A stretch of DNA of 64,000 nt from Clitopilus passeckerianus (Eukaryota; Basidiomycota; Agaricomycetes; Agaricales; Entolomataceae): the NCBI GenBank assembly GCA_944990035.1, contig CALYLX010000142.1:496001-560000 (forward strand), in the 5' to 3' direction. Shown here in pieces: positions 24,803 through 36,868 of this stretch; positions within the stretch are counted from its first letter, which is position 1; each line of letters opens with the position of its first letter. The notes beneath the pieces were generated by a model. That model made no database searches and had not been told where the DNA came from. It worked only from the letters and a program-made list of their open reading frames with translations. A program made the translations under genes and the position numbers.

Positions 24803-25309
24803 ATTTTCATTCATGAAATACAAAAACTCTCGAAGTGTATTTGTATCGCGAGTAGTATTTACTTTCTAATGTACACGCAATTTTCCAACTTGAAATAAAA
24901 TGCCCATGTTTTTCTGTTCCTAGCCTTTCGCTGCGATCGCTCTGAAAAACGAAGGTTCTTGCGAATGTCGATAGTCGGTTGAGCCTACTACTTTGGGCCA
25001 CTGTTAGCAGTGACTCGAGTAGTTCACAGTTGGTTGTGAGGTTCTATTTCAAGGCTATCGTGAGGAGGCGGTCGACAAAACCACTTGAGGGACAGAATGA
25101 AAAAGTGTCCATCTCTACCGCCTCAAGATACATCTACTATCACGAATTGTACTACAGGACTCCACATCCTCTTTGAACACGCTAGCTGAATACACTCTGA
25201 CCAGCTGGAACTCGAATTGGTCGGGGTCTGGAGTTTCTTGGCTGTCGCCAGCTCGGCAATTCGACAGCTATAGGGTATTTAGTTTGGACACGTCCGGTAG
25301 AATGATAGA
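24803..25309. other. Intergenic, converging 3' ends
   Basis: No supported gene. This is the 3' flank of the Gly/Ser-rich gene and of the leftward DUF6534 gene; two AATAAA-like sites lie near 24895. Confidence 0.4.
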
Positions 25310-26778
25310 TCAACGAACGATATGGGAGATGTTTACATCTGGTTCCAATAACCGCTTGGTTATCTGTTTCCGAACGATGAGCGTGTCGAGAAGCGTCTGA
25401 AAATCGACAGTTACATCGGCGTCAGCCTCCTCAATATTGGCTGGGGAAATTCATTGCATACCAATGTATATATCCGTCCAAGGATTAGAGCGAAAGTGGC
25501 ATATAGGTGACTGGCTTTAGTCCCGAACTGAACTGAAATATCATTCAGTAATATCCCAATACAACTCTGGACGCCTAAGAGGCTTACCATAGGTCACCAA
25601 AAACAAGATAGCCGTTATGGCTACTGGTAGTCCCGTCTGAATAGCTTTGCGCAATAATGTCCTGAGTGCCCAGTCGGTCTGGCGATTTCCAGTCTTTGAA
25701 ATCCAGAAAGAATGGCACGAGCAAACTGAGGGTGGATACTGAGAATCACTGGGGGAGATATAGGTTGAAAAGTACCGACCTGAAATTATCATGTCGGTGC
25801 CCGAGTGCAATATGACCCATGGTATGCAGATAGATTTGAGTTCTTCAGCTTGGTCGAGGCTAAAAGTCGGGATTGTGTGAAATTAGCCCTGGTCGGCTGA
25901 GATAGGAGGATAAACCTACGAAGGAAGGGACCAAACTCTAAGGTTCAGAACTTCAGTCAGTATGCTCTTTGCCACGAGAATTACGAACTTCACTCCGACA
26001 ATCATGCCCAGCACAAAGGCCGACAAAGTCGACAAGAAGATGCCTGCATACAGGAGGAGGTTCTGTGTGAGTTTGAATACTCTACGTACGGTTTAGATCA
26101 GCTAGGGTCCCGCCAAGCCTCTATGATATGAACGACCTTAGTCCAAGAAATATTTGGGTAATGAATGCAGCTATGGAGTCCATGAAAGGTGTCAAAAGGA
26201 ACGCCCAAACAGGATCTGAATTGGGCGAAATTAAGAGTGGTTCGCTCGTCATATCATGAGCCTTACATCCGAGTATCGATGGATTGTTGTAATTCTTGAC
26301 GCTGTCCCGAAGGATTGATTGAACCTCTGCATCGACGTGGGATTAAACACCTTGCATGTGTAACGCACCAGAAGAACCAGGGAATATAAACCATCCTTTT
26401 CTATCTGTCATTTTGCAGGACAACCGGAAACAAGGAGAAAACACTGACGTGCATGAATGGGCTATGTCAACGAGTAGAAGGGCAGAAACAAAGCATCTGA
26501 AGGAAGGGCTCGGTATGGTTGTGGCAGATGTAAGTGGTAGAACGTACTTGATCCAAAGGGGGTCACCAAACTCTGTGGGGAGGAGTTAAAGGTTGGGATG
26601 TTGGGGTCTCGATAGCCTGGCTCACCGGAAGTGTAATATGCGAAGAACTGGCATATGTTGATGCCGAAAAGAAAGGTGTTCACTACATAAAACCTGTGAT
26701 CAAACCTCCTCAGTTGCTGGGTTGTTGCGACTTCTTACGTGCTACGCCGATGAGAATGGGCCCTATGGGACTCGACAT
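25310..26778 (-). CDS. DUF6534 membrane protein
   Basis: The gene opens with MSSPIGPILIGVA (26778-26739) joined to LNTFLFGINICQFFAYY (26682-26626), the standard start of DUF6534 proteins. The next exon encodes EFGDPLWIK, followed by a helix CFVSALLLVDIAH. Near the 3' end are TDWALRTLLRKAIQTGLPVA and AILFLVTY, the signature of the DUF6534 domain, then FGTKASHLYATFALILGRIY and the last exon with TLLDTLIVRKQITKRLL, ending at 25310. Exons between 26460 and 25820 are only partly resolved. It is a multi-span membrane protein. DUF6533 and DUF6534 families often co-occur and expand in mushrooms; the function is unknown. Acceptor tatgtag was chosen since it restores the family reading. Confidence 0.75.
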
Positions 26779-27720
26779 ATGAGTGGGCTTGGCCTTGTGG
26801 AAGGGACGAAGCTCACCAAGAACCCATACATAGCTGACTTCCTCACTCATTTTACGCGTTGCCAGACCGGAGGCACTGGGCCAGCCCACGCACGATTGCT
26901 CAGTGGACGCACAGGATGGAAGGGTGTTTGACTCGTTACGTGGAGGCTTTTCTATGGCGACCTGGCGGGGGATATGACATTGAGAAACGAGACCCATCCT
27001 TGGCCACTTATCCCACCCTATATAGATAGATACCCCCGGGGCCTAGGCCGGCAGTACATAGATCCCAACCATGCCCGATGATTTACAATTTACGCCGCCA
27101 CCACCATCATCGTCAGCTCCAGCATTTGTTGAGCATGATATTTGCGGGATCCGACAGCTGTAGTGTTGCGAAAATACGGTGGCTCAGGGTCTCGCGACGG
27201 AGAGTGGGCATAAGACCGGGATGCGACCATCGGACATGGTCAATGTACATGGTCCTCCGCTCGTCTTGCAGAACTGAGGTCTCTTTGATCGCACTTGGAT
27301 AGTATAACCAGTCGGCTTCGTGCTCTCACTGGCGATATCGCGATGCCATTGCTTCACTAGCTTCCAGAGCATTCAACAAAATTCAAGCGTTTCCGAGCCA
27401 AGAGACGATATGCACTTATTCGGAACCTGGGGGGACAGCAAGACCCTACCGGAGTATTAACATTCCGAGAAGGGCAGGGCAGGGCAATCGAAGGAACAAG
27501 CAAAACAGGAGAAAATGGTGTCCACTATCTGAGCAACTGTGAGGCTCGACGCCCAGGCAAGGTGAGGTTTGTTTCCAATAAGCCCTGTTAGAGACAAGGA
27601 AGGACCCTGGCTCCGGAGATGATGATCTATAGAGAGGTGAGAAATGACGATGGACCAAGCAAAAGCGAAGTAACGAACTTTCCTGCAGATTCTAGCTGTC
27701 AAACCATCCTGATGATGAAG
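26779..27720. other. Intergenic, no gene recognised
   Basis: Short frames at 27078-27302 and 27446-27702 have no family resemblance. The left end is the presumed promoter of the DUF6534 gene. Confidence 0.4.
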
Positions 27721-27791
27721 TCGGATATGGTGTAATGGCTAACATTGCCGCCTCTCACGCGGCAGCTCGGGGTTCGATTCCCCGTATCCGA
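27721..27791 (+). tRNA. tRNA-Glu (anticodon CTC)
   Basis: A 71-base cloverleaf: acceptor TCGGATA pairs with TATCCGA, the anticodon arm GCCGC-CTCTCAC-GCGGC gives anticodon CTC (codon GAG), and the T arm CGGGG-TTCGATT-CCCCG is perfect. There is no intron. CCA is not encoded, as usual in eukaryotes. Confidence 0.95.
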
Positions 27792-27964
27792 GTACTTTTT
27801 ACTCCCCTTGAAGGTTGGTTGTGCCAGTTGCTTGCCTCGGACAAATGAAGCGATATTTTGACCTTACTAACTATACAATTATTTGCCCGAAATCTAATAA
27901 ATAATCTAAGGATACAGCAACATTAATCCCCTACAGAAAATATCAAATATTAACGTTTTAACCC

Positions 27965-29307
27965 TTATCTACTTCCAAGGACATTTCTCATCCAAGCCCC
28001 AACTTCGTCCCACAATCTAGCCAACTCGGGCTCCTCCTCAGCACCAGGCTCGTAGTCGAAAGAATGCTCCTTCCCCTCCACCTCTCTTAGCACCACATTC
28101 TCCACACCCGCCTCCCTCAACCTCTGCGCCAGTTCAATCGACTCCTGCACCGGCACAGCCGAGTCGTGAGTCCCATGGATCAAGAACGTCGCTGGCCATC
28201 GTTCATGTTTCAAATCCATGAACTGAGGGAATAGTCGGTGGAGGGAGGCGGGGATGACCTGTTTTGCCTTTTCTGCGTCTATCGTGCCTTGGCTGCCCTC
28301 TGAAGGTAGGAGAGGTCGTAGCTTATCGCTGAGACCCCAGTGTCCGGTGTAATAGTCGAGGTAGTTTCCCATCTGGAGGTATAGTCGGGCGAGGAACATG
28401 CGTGGGTTGGCTGGGTAGCCTGGAATGCGGTACGTTTGGGGATGATATGCCAGAGGCGAAGAGCTTATTGGAGGGAGTGTGAGTGAGGAGTTGGGGTAGC
28501 CGGTGGCGGAGTAAGGCTGGTGTGTAGGGTGAAGGTAGTCAAGGAAGTCATTGGGGTCTAGGAGCTCCCGTCCACGGAAGAAGGGTTTGGTTTTGGGCTG
28601 AATGTAGTGAGATGTCTGTATCGGTACCATTAGCATTCTAAGAGTTGGAAAGGAAGGAAGGGAATGCGTACCAGGAAATTCGCGCCCATACCATACATCG
28701 AGATCATGGCTTTGGGGCATACGGATACACAGTGCATGGCAGCAAAGTATGTACAGAGACCACCTGCACTCGAGCCAGAGACGGCTATTGCGTCGCTGTC
28801 TATTCTAAGCCGTGTATTTGAAGCTGCGGAGAGGGCTATCTCGGTTGACACGAGGAACCTTAAAACGTCCTGGATGTCTTGAGAGACTTCGTGGGCAGCC
28901 GCTGGAGGGAGGAGGCGATAATCTGCTGATACAAAGGCAAAGCCGTTGGCTACGGTTTGTTCTAGACAAAGCAATGTAGTTCGGTATGGGGTAGCTCTCG
29001 AGGGTGCGAGCGACGTACTATATAGCCACGAAGGAAACCAGCTCTGCCTATCTCCAACTGTTAGGCCACCGCCATGGAAGTAAACGACTGCAGGCACAGT
29101 CAGAACCTCATCTATGGGTACAATTTCTATTTTTGTCGGAGGGTATATATCGACCAAAATCCCCTCAGGTTGTCCAGGGAGTGATTTGAACGAAAGCGTA
29201 GTCGGCTGAGGTCGTTGAGTCTCTGCAACAGGGACACCGCCGACCATAGTTGAAGGTATAAAGGCGTAGCCAAGTCCAAGTAGTAACAGAGAGACTATAG
29301 AGTTCAT
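27965..29307 (-). CDS. Alpha/beta hydrolase (fold-3 / esterase-lipase type)
   Basis: Three exons (29307-29019, 28961-28672, 28615-27965) give a closed 409-residue frame. The N-terminus is a signal peptide or anchor (MNSIVSLLLLGLGYAF). The oxyanion-hole motif VVYFHGGGLTVGD is followed by VSADYRLLPPAAAHE and the nucleophile elbow GSSAGG, with Ser as the expected catalytic residue. The C-terminus has LIHGTHDSAVPVQES with the likely catalytic Asp and KEHSFDYE with the likely His. This is the HSL/type-IV esterase layout, so it probably hydrolyses a small ester or acylated substrate in the secretory path or outside the cell. The first intron has 57 bases and leaves the frame open, so it is easily missed; splicing it restores WLYKQTVANGFAFV. 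Confidence 0.88.
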
Positions 29308-29582
29308 GTGAAGGTCATTATGGCGCCTGATGGTGAAGGTGAGGAAAATGAATGAAACGGCCTTGCACGGGGTTCAGGCCCGCAGACCACCGCCTATGCA
29401 TCTGATGTGATATTGTAGAGGCAAAACTCTTTGCAATGCGACGCGACCAACAATCAGCTTGTGAAATTCTAAAAGCTAAATGAATCGATAACATCTTGGT
29501 CACTAGCTTCGTATATAAGTCTTTTATCTATACAGTACAGTAATACAGTCAGAATACAGATCGTCACAAACGATAAATTTAA

Positions 29583-30905
29583 TCACAATTTACCTCCATC
29601 TTCCCCCACTTCTGTGGCTTTTATTGAGTCCACACTATCCTTTTGGGTATCCTCCGCCTTCTCCTGATCTTGGATATCTAACTTCTTCTCCATGAGCTTG
29701 ACGATTTCCTCCACCTCGTCCTTCACTCCTTTCTTAGAATCCTTATTTTCCTCCTCTCGCTCTTTCTCCGACTTCGCAGGCTTCAGTGGTCGTTTGGTCT
29801 CGACTGTTGCCTCCGTTTCTGCCCACGCTTCATCAAGCTCCTTGGTCCAACCGAGTTCCTCAGCGAGTTCTTTGACGATATCATCGCAGCTACCCAGTAG
29901 GACTACATCCCCTTTCTTCCTTCCCAGGTCACCCACTCGCTCGAGGTTGATCAATACTCGTCTGCATTGACTTGTGCTAAGTTGCGCAAGGGAGGCGAAT
30001 GGGTGGACAGTGAGAGATGTGCCCATTATTATGAGCAAGTCTGCCTCGGCAACCATTTCTATGTTCTTAACGAACCGATCTGGCAGCTGAGAGGGCAGTC
30101 AGAATTTAGGCCGTCTTGAGGAGTTAATGACAACTTACACCTTCGCCAAAGAATACGATATCAGGTTTCACAATCCCGCTACACCTTTCGAGCACGCATT
30201 GTGGAATCTTCACGCCACCTTTCTCCTTCCACCTGCCCTTCTTCTCCTCTGAACCGTCGTCTTCATCCTGCTCTTCCACGGTACCAAGCACAATTTCCTT
30301 CATCACCTCCCCAGGGAACACCGTCCTGCAATTTATACATCGCTGAGTGGCGAAGCTCCCATGGGCTTCAATGATCTTCTCCTCAGGCACACCAGCTCTT
30401 CTTTCCAGTGTGTCAATATTTTGCGTGAAACACATATGCAGGAGGGAGTGGGTATCGAGGAGCTTGATGAAGGAGTGTGTTGGGGTGGGGCGGAAGGATC
30501 CTGGGTACAGTTCGGACGCCAGGGTATAGAATGGGACTGGGTTGCGTCGGAAGAAGTTTATCTCGAAGACCGCTTCGGGGTTTGGGAGGTTTAGTCGGGC
30601 TAGATTAGCCTGCAAGGACATTTTATGAGCTTCAAGCGGTGTTTATGGATGGCAGATAGACTCACATAGAGCCCTGTTTTGGGAGATCTGAAATCGGGTA
30701 TGCCTGCACTCGTGCTCACCCCTGCACCCAGCTACGTCGAAAGCAAGAATTTAAGCGCCAGGGGCAAACGCGGGAGCTCCTGTTGACTCACCATAAGCAC
30801 AATCTTCTTACATTTATTCGACTGAATGTATTGTGCCAACTCCTTGATATCTCTCTTTCGCCTTGCTTCGGCTTTCGAGTTTGGAGACGTCCTTGGGTTG
30901 CTCAT
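29583..30905 (-). CDS. HST2: SIR2-family NAD-dependent protein deacetylase (Hst2/SIRT2-like)
   Basis: Four exons (30905-30792, 30731-30666, 30609-30139, 30086-29583) give a closed 384-residue frame. The NAD-binding GAGVSTSAGIPDFRSPKTGLY motif is split over introns. Then come TQNIDTLERRAG with the catalytic His in EAHGSFATQRC, a zinc site with the pairs CINC and CVLERC, KPDIVFFGEGLPDRF, and IIMGTSLTVHPF. These are class I sirtuin hallmarks, closest to the cytoplasmic Hst2/SIRT2 group. An acidic insert (EEQDEDDGSEEKKG) sits inside the zinc module and a long Lys/Glu coiled tail follows the catalytic core. I chose ATG 30905, which starts just before the core; an in-frame upstream start at 31031 would add about 42 residues of no known motif. 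Confidence 0.9.
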
Positions 30906-31167
30906 TTCAAAGCTCAAGGTAATTTTCACGGTAACAGTGGGAGGTAAGCAGCTAGAAAGGCAGCCCGAGGTGGTGGCGGTGGCGAAAAAGCTGGAGGTGT
31001 GAAGCAGTGCATTGTATTGGAGAGGGGCCAAATTCTCAGGTCACGATGATCGCAGTGATCGACGCCCATGGACACGATAAGATTAGGTTTGACTGCAAAT
31101 CAGTCATCGCGCAAAGTGAAAAAGGTAAGACAAACTAGCCAAAAACAAGGGGTTTTCGAGCCAATGC

Positions 31168-31261
31168 TCGGATACTGGGAATCGAACCCCGAGCTGCCGC
31201 GATCTCACACCATACTCACAGACGTGAAAGGCGGCAATATTAGCTGTTACACCATATCCGA
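31168..31261 (-). tRNA. tRNA-Glu (anticodon TTC) with a 23-base intron
   Basis: Read on the minus strand, acceptor TCGGATA pairs with TATCCGA and the anticodon arm starts GCCGC-CTTTCA. An intron of 23 bases (31224-31202) then interrupts at the canonical position after base 37, and the arm closes with C-GCGGC. Without the intron it is 71 bases, like the CTC tRNA at 27721, to which it is very similar. The T stem reads CGGGG against CCCAG and so has one G-A mismatch, which may lower function. The anticodon TTC reads GAA. Confidence 0.85.
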
Positions 31262-32025
31262 ATTTGACACCTTTGGAACCATTACTTGCAGTCTTAGTCC
31301 TCGTTCCAACTTCACCTTTTGAGCAGAACAACTCCTGGCCTTCTTCTCTGTACAAGATTATGAGAGGGCTGCCCATTTAACAGAGAACAGATATGAAGAG
31401 GCCCAGCCGTTCACGCTCTTTGAGAAGATGTAGGCAGAAGGGCAATCCTATAGCTAGAAGGTTGGGGTATACATCGGCAACCTGACTTCTTCACGCCAAG
31501 TTGCTTCTTTGTCGTTAGGATGATGGCTTCCTAGCCCAATCCCAACGTCACTTACACCGAAATTTGCATACGCCTATAACTTTGACTTCGTTTTACTTTT
31601 TTGTGCCATATCTTCGCCTTCGCTATTTGAATTTCTTTAAAAGTGGCCCTCAGATGCCGCGGATAACAGCCTAAGCCGTGTGATATCTGACTTAGAGAAT
31701 GCCCTTCTTTCAAGACCTTGATGTGCCCAACTTGAATGAATTGCATCGTTATTAGCGGGATCATCGGAGATTGCACTATAACCGGTAACCGAAAGGGTGG
31801 CTGACGGCACATGTTTGCTCTTGTGACTTACAGTTTATTTGTATTTGCAACAAATGCCAACGTGCTCGAACTGTTTGGTCCGGGCCAATTCCCCATCCTC
31901 CCCTACAAGGGTCTTATATACGCTGAGCCTCCCAGCCCATCTCGTTTCTTCGTCCTCGACGGTGATCAACGCCGGAAACGCGTCCTCAAGACAGCTCGTG
32001 CTACTGGCAGCCTAGTGCTTAAAAT
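31262..32025. other. Intergenic with the promoter of the FYR-domain gene
   Basis: No supported gene. A frame of 71 codons just before the ATG at 32026 is open but has no homology that I recognise and ends out of phase. It may be leader sequence. Confidence 0.4.
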
Positions 32026-34860
32026 ATGGGACCTCTTGTGGACGGCGACCCGTCCTCGGGTTCTCCATCAGGTGCAGCGGGTGTACCTCAACAGACGATA
32101 AATGATTCCACAGGAACGACCGAACCTCCAAGAGCTGCAAAGAGGCGTCACGACGAACTGGAAGAGGTCAGTCCGTTGGTCAAGCTCTGGAAGCAATATA
32201 ATGACATCCGGGCACCAGAAAAACACTGATGCGGGTCCTCACTCAGAGGAACGTAATGTCAGGATGAGAGAGGAACCTTCGTGAGTTTTTTTTCGTATCT
32301 CTGAATATGTGTGTAGACGGTTTCGCTAACGTTTTTCTCGATAGCACCCCTTTGAGACCTGTTAAAGTCTCTCGTATCGACGCAAACGGGCAAGGCGGCG
32401 AATCGCCCAATCAAACGTCATCTGAACCGGACTCTCCATGCAGCTTCAGGACAGCACATTCAACCTCAGACCACGGTGATTCACCATCTTTCGAGAGAAG
32501 AATGGATGTAGACTCCGGAGATGGCGGGGCTCCGGGAGCATATATCCAGGAAGAAGAATCCCAGGAGCAGAACATTGCCCAGACATTATCGAACTTGGCC
32601 GAAACCTTACGGGAACCCACTAACGGTTCCGCTCAACCACAACCAGTTTCATCCCCCATGCATGATTCCGAAAGTGGTCCTGGTGAACAGAGGTCTCCCA
32701 GATCATTCAAATCTCGCCCGGTTACAAGGAAAGCTGCACGCGCTGGCAGCTCTCAGCCTGTAACACGAGCTACTTTGGCAGCAGCTGCAGCTGCAGCTAA
32801 GGCTGAAGCAGAAGCTGAGGCTTTGGCAGCCGCACACGCCTCCGCCAAACCCACCTCTACCTCCAGCAATTCTGGCTTCGATTCTTTGGCCCATGCAATT
32901 AACACAGCGCAACAAGCCAATAACTCCAGTGAACCAGCCACATCAAACGGTACGTGCTTTTCATTTCTATGGTGCCTAAATGTGCTCAACTCTCGTCATC
33001 ACAGATAAAAACGTGGATGGCAACCATTCATCACAACCTAGTTCAGCCCCCACTTCCAGTCCGCAACTGCAGGCGAACGCAAATACATCTGCCGATAATA
33101 TGGCACCTGCAAATGGTCAAGACACTACAGGTACACTAGCGACAGTACCCAACCCTATGACCGACATCGTCAGGGTGGCGGAAGCTGCTGTTGCCGCCCA
33201 AAGAGCAGCTGCGTCGAGTTCCCATTCTAGCACACCTGCTTCTACATCACCTCCACCAAGCACTTCGACCACCATCACCAATAAAGATGCTCCACAAGCC
33301 GGACCAAGCAACGCAAGTTCGTCTCAGTCCCCAAATCCGTCCATTGCCAATAATCCCTATGCGATTACAACGCAATACCTCAAGTCACCCACGGGTACTC
33401 CTACCTCTCCCGGCGTGCCAATGAGCCCCTTAGCAATGAACCCCTATGCGATGTACTATGGAACGGGGACACCTAGTACACCAAGTTATCCTCCTTACGC
33501 AAATCCCTACTACTACATGGGCGCTACCATGCCCAGTCCGAACGGGATGTATCCAGCAGGGCCCAGTGTGCCCACCACTCCCGCCTCAGCCTCAGCCCCT
33601 CCTGGTGGTTCCCAGCAATCTGTGCACCGGGCTACGCATTCAGAAGCACGACCAGCTAAGCCTAAGAGGCTAAAGGCGCATACTGTGACGAGCAAGTCCT
33701 TCAGTATTCCGATGGTGCCGAGAGACAAGGTGGGGAAGCCTATGCTTCCGCTCAATGTTGGCATCATGACGGTGCTCAGCCTTGGGAGCGTATGTATGCG
33801 TGAACATTTCCATACCGAGAGATATATCTTCCCCGTTGGATATGAAGTGACGAGGTTCGTACAGTTGTCTTCAGTAACGAGCATGTTCACTGATTTTCAT
33901 CGTTAAAACAGGCGATACCTATCAACGATCGACCCATCTCATGAAGTCGTCTATCATTGTACCATTCTGGATGGGGGAGATGGTCCAAAATTCCAGATTA
34001 TCCCGTCGGATGCACCAGATCGACCTGTCATAGCTGGCACGGCTACTGGAGCTTGGTCGAGTATTGTGAAGCAAGCAAATGCAATACGAAACCGACAACA
34101 TTCAAATTCTGTGTCAGGTCCAGATTTCTTTGGACTTGGTCAAAATACGATCAAGCACCTGATACAGGAGCTCCCTAACGCTCGTAATCTACGCGATTAC
34201 GTTTGGCAGAACTTCCACGAGGGAGGGTACGTTTTACCATTATGAGCTTGCTAGTGGTTGGCTCATGTCCTTCTCCGTTCTAGTCCCTTGGGTGGACGTC
34301 ATGCCGCTGTCATCCCTGCTCTACCAGAGGAATACGATGGTGGGCTTCCCGTTGGAGGCTATTACCAGGGCAAACTTAAAAGGGACGTTACCTCGACGCC
34401 TGAGACCCCAAAGGGTCTCGCTCATTACCCTTCACACGTGCAGGCAGAGGCTCGTCGGATGCAAGACACCATATCCCACGTGCAAGCGGAAGTTCGCCGG
34501 ATGCAAGACAGGCCACCTCAATCACAGGGTGCTGGACCTTCTCAACCGCCACAGCAACAAATGAACGGCCAGCCTTCTGGTCCGCTGCCCCAATCCCTTC
34601 AGATACACCCCCAATCTATGGCGGAGATTGCTCAGGCTCTGAGTAACCAGGCTACCCCTCCACCAGGACCAGGACCACCTCCGGATGCTCGACAGGCTAA
34701 GCAATACTCTAATGCGAGGTCGCAGCCGCCTGTGAACTCAGCCTACAATCCCGACCCTGGTATCCCGCCAGGAGCTAATCCATCTCCGGCGCAAGGTGTC
34801 CCCAATACCTTTGCTAGCATTATGAATGCTTTCCCGGCTGGTGTGCCTCCTGCACAATAG
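32026..34860 (+). CDS. FYRN/FYRC-domain nuclear protein with disordered N-terminus
   Basis: Six exons (32026-32166, 32219-32280, 32345-32949, 33005-33854, 33912-34226, 34284-34860) give a closed 849-residue frame. The first 480 residues are Ser/Ala/Pro/Thr-rich and disordered, with an Ala-rich helix (TLAAAAAAAKAEAEAEAL) and Tyr/Pro-rich stretches (NPYAMYYGTGTPSTP). Around residues 510-660 lies the FYRN/FYRC pair: RYIFPVGYEVTRRYLSTI, then GPDFFGLGQNTIKHLIQELPN and YVWQNFHEGG. The family includes TBRG1 and the KMT2/trithorax proteins, where the pair forms one chromatin-related module. Here no SET or PHD domain accompanies it. The tail is Gln/Pro-rich with two MQD repeats. It is probably a chromatin or transcription cofactor. 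Confidence 0.85.
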
Positions 34861-35712
34861 CTGGTCTCTTGACATTTTCCCCCTTCCTTGTACTGTGGTC
34901 CCGATGCTTCCCAAATATCGTTGCTGCTGCTTTTCTCGCTCTGGGTTCATTTGCTTTCAACCTTTCTATTACTAACCTGTTGTGTTATTACTGTATAGGT
35001 TACGGTCGAAGTCGTAATCATTAATCGAATCGTTTTCGATGAATCCTTTCCCAGGTATCATAGTTTCGTGGCCTTCAACTTCTTTCGTGTGCATGCCATT
35101 CCCGATGCTCGCTCAGAGATGCCATTTCGGCGGATTCAACCTCTTGAGCGAGCACCCCTAGGGGGCGTATTCGGGAGGAAGCAGCCGTTTGACCGCTTGG
35201 TGCTTAGGTGCTCCAATGTCATTCAGGTTGTGGACCTGGTACAGCCTTCGGATGGCAAAATTAAAGCAACGTAGTGAACAGAATTTATTAGACTACGGCC
35301 CCTGGTGGGGACTCCAACCATCGCAAGGATCGTGCGGGACACCGGGGTAGTATCTGGGGCAAACATTTCGACGTAGTGTAGAGATGTAAATACCAGCTAG
35401 TTGCCCATCGTGTAATCGTAACAATCTGTGGCTTCACTCGGAGGAAACAGCTTGTATTCCGCCTTTCAAAGTTCCCCGCTTACTGAACCGAATGAATGAA
35501 CGATTTACGGCATAACATATTCGCCTAGTGGATTGAAACAGGGTGGCAGGCAACCAGAGGTCGCGGCCTTGGAGGGGCCGTCCTTGCCCTGATCATGGTC
35601 CCTTTTACTGAGCTTACGACACGTCAAATTATGCTTGGCCAGTGGGCTATAAAGACCCTCCCTCGAACCACAACTCAGCACCCTTCCCTCGTCTTTCAAC
35701 ATACTGTCTAAA
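34861..35712. other. Intergenic, no gene recognised
   Basis: No supported frame on either strand. A pyrimidine-rich segment follows the FYR gene stop. The last 100 bases are the promoter of the gene at 35713, with a TATA-like ctataaagac at 35647. Confidence 0.4.
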
Positions 35713-36606
35713 ATGACCTTCACCGAACTCTGGCTCGCCTACCAACTCGCTTCTCGTGCCCACCTCAAGGAGCCTTCCACGAAGCAGCTCATTGAGCTCG
35801 AGTATGCTGGCCAGAAGCTCGCTGACCTCGAGGACGTGCTCGAGCATGGTGCGGGTTGCTATATTACTTTGTCTCGTGGCACTCACTGACGATCAGGTCT
35901 GAATAACATTGTAGTCTTCCGAGAGGGCTTCGTTGATGCTAAGCATCGCCCCTCTGCCTGGTGGGAGACCAGGGACGGTCACAAGCTCAAGGCTAGCCAC
36001 TCCGTGCACGAGTTGTTAAACGAGGGTCTTGGAAGGTGCCCCGAGAGCGCTGTGAAGCTCGTTGTTCGTAAGTGTCTGGTTCATTGACTCTTCGTGATGG
36101 GGGCACTGAACAGATTCACGACAGAGGACACCCCGCCTGCGATGTGGTTCACCTACGTGTACACTCACAACGCCAGCGCTCCTGCTGTTACTCAACGTGT
36201 CAAGTTGGTTGGAGGCGAGGCTCCTCGCAAGATTGAGTTGTTGGCACATGTTACCAACCACGTCTTCGCCAACAAGTACGTTGAGGCCAAGCACCGCTCC
36301 GCTGTGCACTGGGAATCTCCTTGCGGTAAGAGGATTGAAGAATGCACTCGCGTCGATGAAATCCTCTCGTGGGGTGACGGTGCCTATGAAGATCAGCCTT
36401 TGCGCCTAGTCATCAGTAAGTCTTCTTGGATAGGTCTCGATAGTGCTGGGCCTAATTTTACGTTTTCAGACACTCACCCCGTTCATGAGCACCACCACGA
36501 ACACCACCACACCCATCTCCCTCCCATCCAACCCCACTCTCCTTGCACTCCTCATCACCACACCCACGAGCACTGCTCGGGTGCCCACGGCCGCTGCCAC
36601 TTCTAA
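35713..36606 (+). CDS. Two-repeat protein with histidine-rich tail, function unknown
   Basis: Four exons (35713-35848, 35897-36067, 36125-36415, 36470-36606) give a closed 244-residue frame. Two related units of about 55 residues are visible: VFREGFVDAKHRPSAWWET ending in AVKLVV, and VFANKYVEAKHRSAVHWES ending in PLRLVI. Both share VDAKHR/VEAKHR, a W-E pair and a terminal LVV/LVI strand. The tail is strongly His-rich (HEHHHEHHHTH, later HHHTHEHC) with three Cys, which suggests binding of zinc, copper or nickel. No signal peptide is seen. I do not recognise the family. The third acceptor was chosen at gacag (36124) because the earlier ag breaks the frame. Codon bias (C-ending codons) suggests good expression. 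Confidence 0.75.
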
Positions 36607-36868
36607 ATTACATTATCATCTTGACCTCGCGATTCATTTACACGTTGGACAGTCTTTCAGTGTTTCGATACCCTTAATTCACGTACTGCTTGTCCTTTTT
36701 GCATACTTTTTCGCAATAAAATGACGCGTTCTGATGGATAACGTGCCAAGTTAAGGGCTGGCACTTTCGTGACACCAGGGTCGGTATTATCTAATCTACT
36801 ACACAGTAGCACAGCCACAAGGCTTCCTTTCATCACACTGCCATCGTCCGCCGCCGCGCCATCCGACC

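Noticed and set aside
31811..32101. 96-codon frame starting at 31811 as part of the FYR gene
   Set aside because: It is in another phase than the FYR first exon, has no homology and ends inside it. The ATG at 32026 gives a full closed gene.
32703..33311. Antisense frames over the FYR gene
   Set aside because: They are shadows produced by Ala/Ser/Pro-rich codons on the plus strand.
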